From the NCBI GenBank assembly GCA_029582155.1, contig CM055901.1, positions 22,345,186 through 22,409,185 on the forward strand: DNA of 64,000 nt, in the 5' to 3' direction. Of the stretch, positions 1 to 11,874 are shown one piece after another (positions within the stretch are counted from its first letter, which is position 1; every line of letters begins with the position of its first letter). Position numbers and translations under genes: made by a program. Under the pieces are notes generated by a model. That model did no database searches. It saw nothing but the letters and a program-made list of their open reading frames with translations, and was not told the DNA's origin. Origin of the DNA: Panopea generosa. Its lineage: Eukaryota; Mollusca; Bivalvia; Adapedonta; Hiatellidae.

Positions 1-435
1 GAAAAAGACGAGCGTCTGCACCCGATTGCGGTACTCTTGTTATGGAATAATTCAGTGTATCATCTGATTCTACAATTTCAGTCTACCTCTGGCAGATCTT
101 CTACAATCTTCACATTGAAGTGCGTTGAAGTGTTTTTGATCTCAAAAGAAACTTAAGTTACTGGGTGGAAATGATTTTTCTATATTTAGTAACCGTTACT
201 TTGACATTGATCCAATTAACCTCAAAACAAACTCTGAACTTCCATTCATTTCATGTTAGGATTCAACACATAAATCTTCATTAAAATATTTTAAAGCAAA
301 ATGAAACTAAAGTGTTACTGAGTGGAAGCAACAGTGGCATTGATATTGGCCTATTTACGTACATCACAATTTATCCAAAGCTCTATTTTAATCCCCCCTG
401 CAGTTGTTAGTGGATCCTGACCAGACTCAGTCAGA
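1..435. other. Non-coding flank, no feature seen
   Basis: AT-rich sequence with no open frame of note and no motif I recognise. It lies upstream of the duplicated serpin-exon segment and could be intron of the same gene, but nothing in it shows this. Confidence 0.4.
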
Positions 436-3133
436 ATATTATTGATCATACATTTTCGTTCCAATTTATGATCCGGTCAGATGCACCAGTCTTCAAAGAA
501 CAGAGTCGTAATCCTTGATTGGTTGAATCTTCTGATTTTGCTTTATAGACATCGAAGCATCTTTCATTTTCATATCCAAAACTTGTCGGAACGTTTATTG
601 GCATGAAACCAATGCATTCTTCGTATTACCCGAGCTCATTAAACTTCGCCAATATGTTCGTACGTTTAAACACCTCAGTACAGCTATCCGTGAGTGCGAT
701 ATAATGCCGATTTAATAATTGTATTGGTATCGGTTTGTTAATAGTTATTTCACTATTTACGTTCGGACACCAATAATCAATTTACGGGTATACACGGACT
801 ATTCATGAGGACTAAGATAAATCCTAATGCACTGTACATTTTTGTATTTTGGGGTCAGCACATGGTGAAGGGACAGTTGACACAATATTGTTAACTGCAC
901 AAGCACAAAGCTAACTCATTGTATTCTCCATGCAATTAAATGTTAACTTTCAAACCAGACGACGGTCATACATATGGCCAGTATATTTATTTTCAAATGA
1001 GATATGCTCTAGTATAATAAAGATATCCTGCTTGTTCAACATAATAATGGAGATATGATATCTATTTTTCTTGTTATATGGAGAGCACTAAAAGTGTAGA
1101 CTTTTTATTTAAATTTGACTTTATAGTGCACACATACTTTAAATGGACTTTAACCAAACGTATACAGTAAAATTAAATATAGTGTTATGTAGCGTCATGT
1201 TTTCTACAGTATTTAAAACTAAACTAGGAACGCCATCAGCACTGTATTGGAATGATTTGTATTATATATATCATATGTGTGTTTCGTTCTAAACTACAAA
1301 TACAATCAGTAACTGCTTAGCTATGATTATTTCATGTAAATGAAGAAGGTACAGAGGCTGCAGCTGCCACGGGCATGACGATTGTGTGTTATTCCTTGCA
1401 AATACCACTAACTTTTACCCTGGACCATCCATTCATGTTTATCATACGTTATACACGATCGGGGTCTATCCTATTTATGGGCCGCTACATGAAGTCGCCG
1501 CAACAGTGAATAGACTTTATGAAACAAATGCTTTCAACTATTGTGGTAGATTTCTATCAGTAAAGTGATATATCATGTAACATATGCTTAACACCATATT
1601 CCGCAAACAGCATACTTATACATAGCTTTATTAAGTATAATGGAATAATACAAAGACGACGAAGATGGGATTAAATCCACCTAAAATAGCTATTCTAATG
1701 AGCTTCGAGCATTTGTACCACGTGACTGTACATAATAATTCGTTATTGTACACTTCAAACCGGAAGCGTATTAGACGGTTCGACTGTCCGGAAAATCGAT
1801 AATAATTTCGTATTGGACGTTAAGGAACGGTAACTCTAACGATATAAATACTCCGCAAATCTTAGATATAACATATAGTTTGAAACAACAAGCAACATGT
1901 ATATATTAAGAAATTGAAGTATACATTATTCCAAAAGATATAGATACTTAAAAATTATAATTTAAAAAAGGAAGAAACTAGCCGTGATATTGGAATTATG
2001 TAAATATTGATTTATTTATGTTTTAAAGGAACAAACTTTAATTTTATCAAAACATGTGATAAACATCAATTATCTATTATTTTTTGTACTTTTTAAAGAC
2101 ATTTTGTTAAAATATATTGCTTTATAAAATTTAATATTGTGTTTCATATGAAAAGAATTCGATGTGAATAATAAAATAGTCATTATACATAAACTGTATA
2201 ATAACCTTACAAAAGTTTGCTTTTCAACCATTCAGTATCCCAGAAGTCGTAGCAAAGAGATTAGCATATTGTCTTAAAACTGATACATATCAATATGAAT
2301 ACAGATTTTGAATTTGACGGTAACCCACAAAAATCAGAACATTTATTCTTGGATTGAACATTGCTATTAGACAAAAACGAGGTATATATGTGATACAAGG
2401 CTTGTTTGTTTACGATTCAAACTATGACGACAGAAAAACAAGGACTAACAAATTAAAGCACTACTTTCATTTTAAACTGTATTTAAATTTGAACTGTTTG
2501 ATATTAGGGATTGATGAATCTCTACTATTTCTGATGCCACCGTGCTGTGGGGGCCCATTCACTGTTGCTAAGAATTGAATACCTCTCCAGCCGGTGCCAA
2601 GGGGCACGAGAGTGTGGCATATTGCATAACCCCTCAACAGGTTTAATACAGCTGAACCTACTGTTTTCTTTAGTTGCATTCTTTGCTTCAAAGGGTTCAT
2701 TTTATCTGAGAGTATAACGTGATAAAAGGTAAATACAAGCCATACAATGATTTTATTCTGAAAGGTTATTTAGGAAACAGCACGAAGAGGATAAAAGCAC
2801 AAGGGGCATGTTCACCGTGGCTAGGGCAAAAGGAACAAGCTGGGAACATGCCAGGTAGGGAACCAGAGGGGCTGAACAAAGTAATACATCGACCAAAACA
2901 ACAGATGTCTGCATATCAGAAGCCAACATACAGAAAATCGCAAGCATTTGTGAATTTGTGAATACGTGTCCGGCAAAAATGAAATCTTGCGACCGGTTGT
3001 TTTAGTCGAATGGGCTCTACCTGATACATCGTGACGGTATGGTAAACCTGTAGTAAAGGATGTTTCTTGACTCAATTGCATTTTACCCCAATTACGTGGT
3101 CTGTTTCATTGTCAGTAGTATTGCCAATGAACT
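436..3133. repeat. Segmental duplication, copy A (2.7 kb)
   Basis: This block aligns along almost its whole length with 32834-35557 in the same orientation, at an offset near 32.4 kb. Similarity by eye is about 90% or better, including long identical stretches in non-coding parts such as around 2100-2400. It starts near a shared gaatattattgatcat and decays just after a shared cgtggtctgtttcattgtca. It carries one serpin C-terminal exon. The similarity is as strong in the intron and 3' flank as in the exon, so this is a fairly recent DNA-level duplication and not ancient gene conservation. I see no terminal repeats or target duplication that would make it a transposon. Confidence 0.85.
1336..1509 (+). 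pseudogene. Serpin C-terminal (reactive-loop) exon, copy A
   Basis: Reading from 1336 gives 57 residues and a stop. It begins VNEEGTEAAAATG, the canonical inhibitory serpin hinge (P17-P8), followed by a short loop and then the C-terminal signature TLDHPFMFIIRYTRSGSILFMGR. The strict Ala-rich hinge indicates an inhibitory serpin that inserts its loop into sheet A. By spacing from the hinge, P1 falls near Tyr with P1' Ser (loop MTIVCYSLQ), uncertain by one or two residues. In copy B an AG acceptor immediately precedes the GTG codon; here the aligned dinucleotide is AT and an in-frame stop lies just upstream, so this copy may have lost its splice site or uses an AG a few bases in. No other serpin exon was found upstream. 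It could be the end of a gene entering from the left edge, or an orphan exon. Confidence 0.8.
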
Positions 3134-3385
3134 TTCCGGGCTTTTTTAGTAACACACTTTCAAGTGCAGTTTATTTTATCGAATAGAAGTTTTATTATGA
3201 TTTCATTCTAATTAAACCTAAATCTGCTGTATACATGCTTCAGTCTGCTGTTTACAGACTTAAGTCCTTAAATAAAGTCGATAATGATCGGAATCTCATT
3301 TACATTTGCATGTTTAAAGAGGATTTGTTTACCCTCTATATGCAATACTCTTTATACTTTTCATTGGACTTCTAATTTACTAGAA
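3134..3385. other. Unique spacer, nothing seen
   Basis: Short AT-rich spacer between duplication copy A and the SINE insertion. No coding potential or motif was recognised. Confidence 0.4.
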
Positions 3386-3400
3386 TGTGTTGTATATAAA

Positions 3401-3640
3401 AAAGAATTGAATGGGGTTGAACACCACTTTCAACACATTTCAGGTTATATATGGCATATCCAGTTTTACTGGTGGAGGTAGACCTTAGACTGATTCAGAC
3501 TGAGTAGAACTACCGTCTTTCCGCAAGTAACTGGACATTTTCTCACATAAAGTTTTTGGAGCGATCGGGACTCGACTTTAGCAGTGAGAGGTAAGTGATC
3601 TTGAAACGGCGCCTTAGACCACTCGGCCACAGAAGACCCT
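3401..3640 (-). mobile_element. tRNA-Leu-headed SINE with 15-bp target duplication
   Basis: Read on the minus strand, the element begins at 3640 with a tRNA-Leu-like head: A box tggccgagtggtctaagg and a CAA anticodon position, then a B-box-like gtcgagtcccg. A body of about 160 bp follows. It is flanked by a perfect 15-bp direct repeat, tgtgttgtatataaa, at 3386-3400 and 3641-3655, which is the signature of target-primed retroposition. A second copy sharing most of the body lies at about 12183-12375, and a more decayed one at about 15101-15245. It has no coding capacity and depends on a partner LINE. The head is class III RNA polymerase promoter-like, but it is not a functional tRNA gene. Confidence 0.85.
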
Positions 3641-3698
3641 TGTGTTGTATATAAACATAAAACTTGGAACAACAAGTGAGATGGCATTGCTACTGTAC

Positions 3699-3901
3699 CG
3701 CGGTGTGTGTGTCTTTGTGCATTCGTGCTGTGGTGTGTGTGTGTCTTTGTGCGTGCGTGCCGCAGTTTGTCTGCTTGTGTATGTCTTTGTGCGTGCGTGC
3801 CGCTGTGTGTCTGTTTGAGTGTGTCTGTGCGTGTGTGTGTGTGTTTCTTTGTGCGTGCGTGCGTGCCGCTGTTTGTGTGTGTCTTTTGGCGTGCGTGCCA
3901 T

Positions 3902-3941
<40 letters not shown>

Positions 3942-4016
3942 TGCGTCGTGCCGCGGTGTGTGTGTGTCTTTGTGCGTCGTGCCTCGGTGTGTGTGTCTTT
4001 GTGTTTGTATACCGCG

Positions 4017-4069
<53 letters not shown>

Positions 4070-4075
4070 CACTCT
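3699..4075. repeat. (TG)n-rich minisatellite
   Basis: Alternating TG runs are interspersed with a repeated variant block (tgtgtctttgtgcgtgcgtgccgc) at intervals of roughly 30 bp, ending in an uninterrupted TG run at about 4019-4066. The open frames on both strands here are low-complexity Cys/Val or His/Thr strings and are not genes. A shorter array with the same variant block is at 27915-28110. Confidence 0.9.
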
Positions 4076-4390
4076 AGTTTTTATACAAATGGAAAATCGT
4101 ATAGTGACATTAATTGTTGTTCACACATTTATTAGTTTTATTTTGGTATCAAATAAATGGATGAATAATAAACAACAACTAAAGTTCTAAGCTCTCATCA
4201 TCCTAACTGATAACAACCAGCAATCCTCCGTTTATGTATGCCTTTGAAACCTGTATGTGGTATGAAGTAGGATTCGTTTGGGATATAATCCAGCTATCTA
4301 AATCAAAGCATTTTACAGAAAAAAATTAACTGTTCAATTTGTATTCTCATTTAATTAAAAAAAAACAAAAACATTTTGGAAACCATATGT
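4076..4390. other. Non-coding, nothing seen
   Basis: AT-rich sequence without recognisable features. Confidence 0.4.
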
Positions 4391-4400
4391 GTAACAAAAC

Positions 4401-4568
4401 CTTAGTGTAACAACCATTGTTACACTAAAGCTTGACAGCGCAACCCTAAGTGCAACAAAAATGAGTTACACTTAGCGTCGCGGTTTCATCTCTTAGTGTA
4501 ACAACAATTGATACACTAAGCGTATGTTAACATTTGATTATAAAACGGGTTCACTTAGTGTAACAATG
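4401..4568. repeat. Cluster of inverted TTAGTGTAACAA motifs
   Basis: The 12-13-bp motif cttagtgtaacaa recurs in both orientations. It forms near-perfect hairpins at 4401-4430 (13-bp arms, 3-bp loop) and 4492-4520, an imperfect pair at about 4446-4474, and a single copy near 4553. Decayed relatives occur at about 4725 and 4797. A related cluster, including an adjacent shared tttcatc stretch, lies at 55313-55412. This could be the remains of a small palindromic DNA element or a regulatory motif array; the sequence alone does not decide. Confidence 0.6.
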
Positions 4569-4799
4569 TTTTTCAACTAAAAAGTTATTTATCCCCTGCT
4601 TTAGTAATTTTTTTGGACGGTAAAAATACAAATGAAAAAAAAATATTGCTGTTTCCAAACACTTAAAAAAAATTTTTTTTTTGTCTTTAATAACACAAGT
4701 AATATTTAGACGATAACCGCAACTCTTAGTGAAACAAAATATGTTTTATATGGATGTGATTTGATGAGAAAATCGTATTCCGACGATAAGTATATTTTT

Positions 4800-5060
4800 G
4801 TTACACTCATAATGGGTTCTTAATGACATTGAACTTGACCCGAAAATCGTGAAATGCATCCAAACTATCACTGTTCTGAACATCAGTGTAACTTGCATCG
4901 GATGGAAATTAATACCGGTAAGCGTTGACAGCGATTTTCTAATTTAGTAACAGTGATATTGACCTTGACTTGAAAATCGTGGCGAACGGAAGAACGAACG
5001 GACGGACAGATGGGCGAACGGTACAACGGACGGACATTGGTAGTACTATGTAAGGTGTAG
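4800..5060. repeat. Dispersed repeat fragment with GGACGGAC motif
   Basis: The stretch ending cgaacggacggacagatggg, preceded by accttgacttgaaaatcgtgg, resembles a repeat I associate with bivalve genomes. No open frame or terminal repeat is visible. Assignment is from recollection of the motif only. Confidence 0.35.
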
Positions 5061-5189
5061 CCGATACGAACGACATTATATTTAAGTTGCAAGCGAGCAT
5101 ATGTCTTTGAATGGGATCATGACCGTTTCCTAAAACATTCGAGAAAAGTGACGGAATGAACCACATTCAGATAAAAAACACGTAATTTA

Positions 5190-5418
5190 CAGATCCACTT
5201 ATCACTTCGGAAGCAATTCTGGGACAATTTTATGTGTTTTATATTTGTTTTACATATCAATACACAAAGTTACCTCGTTAAAAGAAAACAAGTTGAGGTT
5301 ATAAGCCTGCTTAACGCAAAAAAATTGCTTAGTACGTAACATAAGTAGGTGCCTCGTATATTGTACGCTACATAAGTTGAGGCATTGTGTCATTCGGCGA
5401 TATTCTAATTACATGAAA
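5190..5418 (+). repeat. Inverted dispersed repeat, left copy
   Basis: This block of about 230 bp matches the reverse complement of 7716-7944. The best stretch is ttgcttagtacgtaac followed by taagtaggtgcctcgtatattgtac. Shared elements also include cttcggaagcatt near one edge and tattctaat near the other. The 2.3 kb between the copies has no long open frame. The pair may be long terminal inverted repeats of one non-autonomous element, or two independent insertions of one family in opposite directions. Confidence 0.75.
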
Positions 5419-6640
5419 CACTTCTTCTATCCACCTATTTGAGGGTTGTTATCCAGTATTTAATTATAAACGCCATTATACATTAGTACGTTTTTATGGT
5501 AGGTAAGATCATGTTGCAATATATTTGCTTTCTGACATGACTTTTCAATATTATTACTGTTATGCAAACCACCTTCTCCATTTTCGCCCTTGCTTAAATC
5601 TAAACTTTATTCGGTATGATTTATACCATGAAAATAACATTGTAACTATTCATTATCATTAATTAATCACTGTCTGTCATACATCATGTACCAGATGGGC
5701 CTGCGTGCCTTTTGGATATTAGAAATAAAAACTATCATATCATATAATGTCGGTTTCGACGCAGCATTTAACGTTAACACAGAGTGATCTACCCTATAGA
5801 TTTTGTTAAATTAAAATACAACACCCGTTGTTTTTGTATTGATTGTTATCATATATTCATGGATGTAGGAGCTTTTCAATTATGGGGATGGAGGAGGCAA
5901 CCTGAGGAGAGAGTGTATGAGGATGTACGAGAAAGTATATGCTGGCCCACCTAACCTAAACATTAAACGGGTCACTATATTGATCCCCTGTGGTACAGAG
6001 TACCGAAAACAAGGCAAGGGTAAGAAATATGGACTGTTTTGTATGGGAGAAAGTATAAAGAACACGAGTAAGTACATTCCAGAATGAAAGATAGTAAATT
6101 TGGAGGAAAATGCGAATACGGGAATGTACAAAATAAAAAGCTTTGGGATGAAGAACGAAAAGCAGAAAAATCTGAAAGCAGAACAGAGTACTAATAGTGT
6201 TTGAAAAACCAGTTATCAACTATGATATCTATATTAAATGTGGACTCAAACCGGTTTATTCAAACACAATTACAGAAACTTGTATTATTAGACATAATAT
6301 AGATAGGAGACAGTAAAATGCGCCCAATCCTTCACGACCAGTGATTGCAGCAATTGTAAAACAACCACATCCCATTGAATGGGTTGACTTCAAATCAATG
6401 AGGATTTCAAAATTAGACTATTCGCAGTACTGGCAAACCGCAGAAGGTATGGATACAACATACACTTTTCGAGGTAATTTATAATCACCAGCAAAAACTT
6501 TTAGTCGGTTATAACGATTTGCATAACATTAAACGTATATCAAAGGTATGAATTTAAATTATAGTTCCGGTCAACTAGAATGACGCCCCTTTCAAGACGT
6601 AACAGCTTGAAATGTGTTAACTCTAACACTGTTATTAGGC
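5419..6640. other. Non-coding spacer inside the inverted pair
   Basis: Frames at 5880-6219 are short, opposite and without motifs. I see no gene. Confidence 0.4.
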
Positions 6641-6720
6641 TCCAAAGTGGTCTAATGGTGTACGCCTTTGATTGTCACTCAGGTTGTCGTATGTTCAAAC
6701 CGCAGTGAATGCTAAAAAAA
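6641..6720 (+). mobile_element. Decayed tRNA-like SINE head
   Basis: The stretch has an A-box-like tggtctaatggt and, about 35 bp on, a B-box-like gttcaaacc, then an A/T-rich tail. The cloverleaf is poor, so this is a tRNA-derived relic and not a functional tRNA gene. Confidence 0.4.
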
Positions 6721-7715
6721 TATACAAAAATAATAAAACATTATTTTATTCCTTTATTTTTCTTTTTTTAATGAAACTGTTACCGGTATTCAACTGACAC
6801 ACTTGAAAAATATGTCAACTTAAAGCAACGACAAAATCACAATATCTCTCGCAATCCTGAGATGTAGAAGTATATATGTTGTGTTTGTATGAACAGCGAT
6901 ATTATTATACAGAGATATCGGACATGTTGAATTAGGTATTCTACATGAATTATATTGTCCTGTTTGATTTTACAGGAGACACAATCACAACTTTGCTAGG
7001 GGTGTCCGGGGGCATGCTGCCACGAAAAAATATTTAGCTCGTGGCATGCATTTCCTGCATTTTTCTGATATTTCAGATATTTTAAGCCGTTCGAATCTAT
7101 AACACAAACTACATTTTATACAATTGCCCATTTTTTTACATTATTAAGGTGAACACACATTGGTGGCTTTAAGACCCGACATAACAGTACATATAAATTC
7201 TTAGTAATACAAGTATTTGCTGGGTATTATGATACATTCATACTTCATATAATATATGTGAAGGATATGTCATATTTTTGCAAGAGTAATTCATATTTTT
7301 AGGAATTACTATTATATTTACAAAAACACTAATAAACATGTGAAACTCCACAAATTCTACAGGAGGCAAGTGCCTCCATTTGCCTCGGTGTGGCTAACTT
7401 GAATATATAATTATAATCTTCGACTCTTAACAGATAAAAGAAAGATTATTAGAACAATGTTTCGTTTGAATATTTAGAGTCAGTTTATGCAGTCGAGAGC
7501 TTATAGAGGAACAGTACAATGTAAATATTGTGCATGTATCACATGAAGAACAGGTAATGGTCTACAGGTCTAAAACAGCTGCAATATGTCATACAAAATA
7601 GTGAGATGGACGATAATGGTTTAAAACGGAAAAAAATACTTAGTTTATTTGTGAAGTGTAAACAACGATACAACTTAAAAAAAACAACCTGAAAAAGTTG
7701 GATAGTAGTATTATT
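6721..7715. other. Non-coding, nothing seen
   Basis: AT-rich sequence with no supported feature. It is the rest of the interval between the two inverted repeat copies. Confidence 0.4.
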
Positions 7716-7944
7716 TCAGGTTATTAGAATACCGCTAAATGACATAATACGTCGACTTATGTAGTGTACAATATACGAGGCACCTACTTACGTTACGTAC
7801 TAAGCAAATGTTGGCGTTACGCAGTCTTATAACATCCGCTTGTAATTTTACCAATACACTTTGGTATATTGATACATAAAACAAATGTAAAACACATAAA
7901 ATAGTCCCATGAATGCTTCCGAAGCAATCTATTGATCTGTTTTC
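7716..7944 (-). repeat. Inverted dispersed repeat, right copy
   Basis: Reverse-complement partner of 5190-5418. The conserved core is gtacaatatacgaggcacctac followed by gttacgtactaagcaa. It diverges from the left copy by scattered substitutions and small indels, so it is not a recent hairpin duplication. Confidence 0.75.
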
Positions 7945-8715
7945 TTACCTCACTGTTCGGCCGCGTGCACAGAAATAACAGGAAGTACCGGGTTATCGTG
8001 TGTAGTTATCACCATAAATGCGGCGTATGTATACCAGGATTTTACATTTTTTTTAAATTGGCTTAAAACATTTTTTACCAGTATATCATGCCTATATATA
8101 CTCATTGACCCCGTATTGCTAGAAAGATATCTATTTAAATATGCCAATATAATATATTGAAAAGGGGTTTCCTGGCTTGGGTGCACGCACCTATGTTAGA
8201 CTAAAACAGATTTCCGCTGAAAATTGCAACATATTCTATGACGTAATAAAAGAGTGACGTGGTTTCATTTTGATTTCAATTTGATCCGATCTACATGATT
8301 GTCGTAAAACTGGTTCCATCTAAGAACGAGTTCGAATGACAATGTGAAGGTCGTAAAGCAGTATTTAATTGATGTCTATTTTAAGAATGGGGATCTCATT
8401 TCAAGGTTACCACTCCGATTGTAATATCGATTTTTTTTCAAGTTTCGGTAGATTTGATATACCGAGACATTTGGATTTTATTTATTTCTGATAATGAAAT
8501 GTTTTTTGTTTATTTTAGAAATAGTTTTATCATTTATAGCGTTTTCCCTGATGTACTCCCTTCAAGTTAAACCTGGAGCCACGTGATATTGTATGTATAT
8601 ATGTAGCTCCAGTTTCTAGATTACTCTTTGTTAAACACGCACGTTTATGTGTGTCGGCTAACCTTCCTGTCAAGTTGTGAGATGATCTGAACAATAGGCA
8701 AGCAACATTGCACCG
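7945..8715. other. Non-coding, nothing seen
   Basis: A short minus-strand frame at 7950-8186 shows no family signature. Nothing else was recognised. Confidence 0.35.

Positions 8716-8764
<49 letters not shown>
8716..8764. repeat. (TTG)n microsatellite
   Basis: About 16 uninterrupted trinucleotide units of TTG/GTT. No open reading frame with a recognisable context includes it. Confidence 0.95.
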
Positions 8765-8765
8765 G

Positions 8766-10835
8766 TGGATGTTAAAAGAAACTATAACTATTTATTATAT
8801 TCTAGGTTTGACAGATTTGATGTTTTTAATTTCTCGTTTTTTGCATATATATTTTCTACAGTTTTACATATAATAAAAAAGTAAACAACTTTTAAATAGA
8901 TTAGTTTAAACAAATAAACCAATCGTATTTTTAAACCGGTAGTTCAGAGATGTCGGCCGTCAGCGATTCCACGCGGCATGCCGTCTGCAACCCGGACGAT
9001 ATTATGATGGTATACCGACTATACATACGTTATACAACATGGGAAGCTGAATTCTGAGATAAAGTACAAAAACCAAACTGATGTTTTATTTTGAATTATT
9101 TACTTTCCTCTGAGTCAGAGATAATTGTACATTTATTGGCAAAGCAAGCAGTCTCCCGAGTACGAGATTTCAATCTGTTTGTGTGATTACAGTATCTAAA
9201 CAGCATCCGGTCTTACGTGACTGTACACAGGTTATTAGGAGCAATGCGAGCTGTTTAATTACTGTCTTAATTACTACAACAGACTGGAACTTTCTTAAAA
9301 ATCCGGCCTTGACATTGAACGTGTTCAACAATTTCTCTTTCTGTAAATTTTAGACTTCGAAAGGTCGTTTTTTTGTTCGACACAGACTTCCTATTCTGTG
9401 AATGTAGACTTAGAAAGGCCGCCTTTCATGTTCAACGCAGACTTGATCTTGAGTGAATTTTAGATTTTAAAAAGAAATCAGAATGGCATGTGTAGTTACA
9501 TTCTTGCATGTCATTATCATAGTATCTACAATCCATTACGCTTATCTTTCATAAACACAGAACTGAAGGTTTTCTTTGACAAACATTTCCACTGCACAAT
9601 GATTTTAGTGCATGAGATGTCTTGATAAACGCATATTTTGAGAATCAAAGTGGTGTGAAAACGGCTATCTTTATTTACAATTTAAAGTGAAAATACTATT
9701 TCTCACCCACCCATTCCTGGGGGCCCTACCCCCATATATGTACAGTCTCGCATCTGGGTGTTCGACACAAACATACTTTTAATTATAGAACTTTTTACCA
9801 GTATGCCAGCAAATAGATCTAAGAAAATATTCATATTTTTTAAAAAGTTAATCATATCTTCAAAACTTAGCCAGCGTGACACAACTCATTATTATAAATA
9901 AAGATATTAATAATATCTTAAATATGAATTTTTTTATAAAAGTGTTTAGCTATTGGTATATCTATATGGTTGAACATTGTATAACGTTGATATAAAAATA
10001 TATTATTTTGACAAGTGAACGTAAGTAAATCAATTTCAACATTGTCGTGTGACCCATTACCCTTTAAATAGACATCCGGCAATGTTAAATTCGACTTGTA
10101 CATATGCCCATAGCATAATTTCACACGTGTGAATGTACAGAGAGGTGAATCTTCAAGTATTATTCAAGCTCGAAAGTGCATATTATGAAATTATTATCAT
10201 TTTTCTAACGCTATTAAAGTAACGCTAGTTTTGAAAAAACGATTTAAAAAATCTTTAAATAAAACAAGTGTTACACTTTTTGATGATAAATATGACAGCG
10301 GAGATGCAAACTATGAAATTTTTCATACATTTACAAGAGTTATGGCCATTTACGGAAACAGATACATAATTAAGGGGCTGCGTGCATACTGCAGTATTAT
10401 AATTTTATCTTCATTGTGTTTATGTATACTTTTCGCAAAAAAGTGCCAAGTAAAAATGTTATCCAAAAAAATTGCTGTTGGTCCCTTTAAGGGATATAAT
10501 GCAAAATCACTTTAAGATGTACGTGTGGAATAATGGTTGGTTTATATCAAGCAACAATAAATATGTATAGTGTAGTATAATTTAATAATGCATATGTATG
10601 TGTTTCAGTGAGCACAATTATATACTAATTATATATAATTATCCTAGCACCGCAGTAAAAACGTTCACGTTGGCATATTCTGTAATAAGACAGGGCATCT
10701 ACATGTAGTATGGTGTATTTATTGTTCTTTATTCTTCGTTGTTACCAGACTAGTTCATGTTGTTGTAAGTTTAAACTTCTTTATTTTACATCGACTGTGA
10801 TTCAAGTTCTGACAATCTATACTTCTCAATCTCAA
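8766..10835. other. Non-coding, nothing firm
   Basis: Two kilobases of AT-rich sequence. The frames at 9918-10124 and 10231-10515 are lysine- and isoleucine-rich, start on non-ATG codons or lack context, and match no family I know. Confidence 0.35.
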
Positions 10836-10839
10836 TTCT

Positions 10840-10960
10840 AGATAGAATTAGTACTGAGCACATGCAGATTGCTCAAGGGCACAGTATGTCTTCGTATGAA
10901 GGATCTAACCCCGACCCTCTGATCCTGGGTCCAATGCTATACGCGCTGTTCTGTATGTAG
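10840..10960 (-). mobile_element. Degenerate tRNA-derived SINE fragment
   Basis: On the minus strand there is a B-box-like ggggttagatcc preceded by a decayed tRNA head. It is linked to the motif agaattagtactgagc, which recurs as agaatcagtactgag next to the SINE head at 12480-12620. The shared linked motif supports one family, but the copy is heavily decayed. Confidence 0.35.
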
Positions 10961-11094
10961 TTGGAAAGGATATAATATACCAGTTAATAGTTGACAGGTA
11001 TCATATTTCACTCATCTGTGGTCATTTATGACAAAGAGTGTGAACTATGTTTTACTTTATCCTTCGTTTCTGTTTTCACTCAGTATAGCTTCCA

Positions 11095-11470
11095 ATTATA
11101 GGGGTCGAAACTCCACATTCAAACTAATTATATAGGGGTCGAAACTAACTCTACATTTGATCTAAATAAAACTTGTCTACATATTAGCATAATCGTATGT
11201 TGAATGATATGTTTTTGCAGCAAACTCTCAGTGCCACTGTGTCTATTCTCTAATCTACCAAGAGCTTTCTAGCCTGGAGTTCCTAGGCAGGAGGGGATTG
11301 AACCCCGGATAGAAGAAGGGATCAAAGTCTGAATTATATGTCCAGAAAGGAGGGTCAAAGCTCTACATCCATTTCTGCAAATGAAATAGAGGTCAACAAA
11401 ACTCTACATCATGTGTCCAAAAAAGAGGGTCCAAACTGTGACACATATGTTCTAACAAAAATATAGTAAG
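11095..11470. repeat. Degenerate 'ggggtcgaaactctaca' repeats and SINE scrap
   Basis: The phrase ataggggtcgaaact recurs at 11098 and 11132. Decayed forms (gagggtcaaagctctaca, agaggtcaacaaaactctac) lie at 11350-11440. Near 11290 there is a minus-strand B-box-like ggttcaatcccc. It looks like an old minisatellite interrupted by a tRNA-like scrap. Confidence 0.45.
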
Positions 11471-11479
11471 TACCCCTGG

Positions 11480-11853
11480 ACATGAGTAAAGTCAAGTTCA
11501 ACATTGCCGAGTGCTACTTTAAAGGTTTGATGCCGGAAACGAGTAAAGTCGAGTTCAACATTGCCGAGTGCTACTTTAAAGGTATGATACCAGACGTGAG
11601 TAAAGTCGAGTTCAACATTGCCAAGTGCTACTTTAAAGGTGTGATACCAGACGTGAGTAAAGTCGAGTTCAGCATTGCCGAGTGCTACTTGAAAGGTTTG
11701 ATACCGAACATGAGTAAAGTCGAGTTCAACATTGCCGAGTGCTATTTTAAAGGTTTGATACCAGATATGAATAAAGTCGAGTTCAACATTGCCGAGTGCT
11801 ACTTTAAAGGTGTGATACCAGACATGAGTAAAGTCGAGTTCAACATTGTCTAG
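11480..11853. repeat. 57-bp minisatellite, about 6.5 copies, open in frame
   Basis: The unit is gagtaaagtcgagttcaaca plus a further 37 bp, for 57 bp in all. Because 57 is divisible by three, an ATG at 11482 opens a 123-codon frame of 19-residue repeats (core KVEFNIAECYFKG). The array ends at a TAG inside the last partial unit. Differences between units fall on amino-acid-changing positions (Leu/Val/Met, Asp/Asn/Glu) as well as silent ones. No flanking exon structure is evident. I treat it as a non-coding minisatellite, with a small chance of a short repeat protein. Confidence 0.8.
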
Positions 11854-11874
11854 TACCTCTTTAATAACAGTTCA

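Noticed and set aside
1386-1568. A 60-codon frame overlapping the first serpin exon
   Set aside because: It is a shifted frame with a non-ATG start. The serpin hinge and C-terminal signature lie in the other frame.
2719-2961. Conserved small protein shared by duplication copies A and B (2719 and 35125)
   Set aside because: The frame starts at GTG, not ATG. Differences are mostly amino-acid changing and flanking non-coding DNA is equally conserved, so the frame is probably incidental.
3614-4190. Cys/Val- and His/Thr-rich proteins over TG repeats
   Set aside because: Simple-sequence artefacts in every frame; the same applies at 27894-28129 and 56881-57228.
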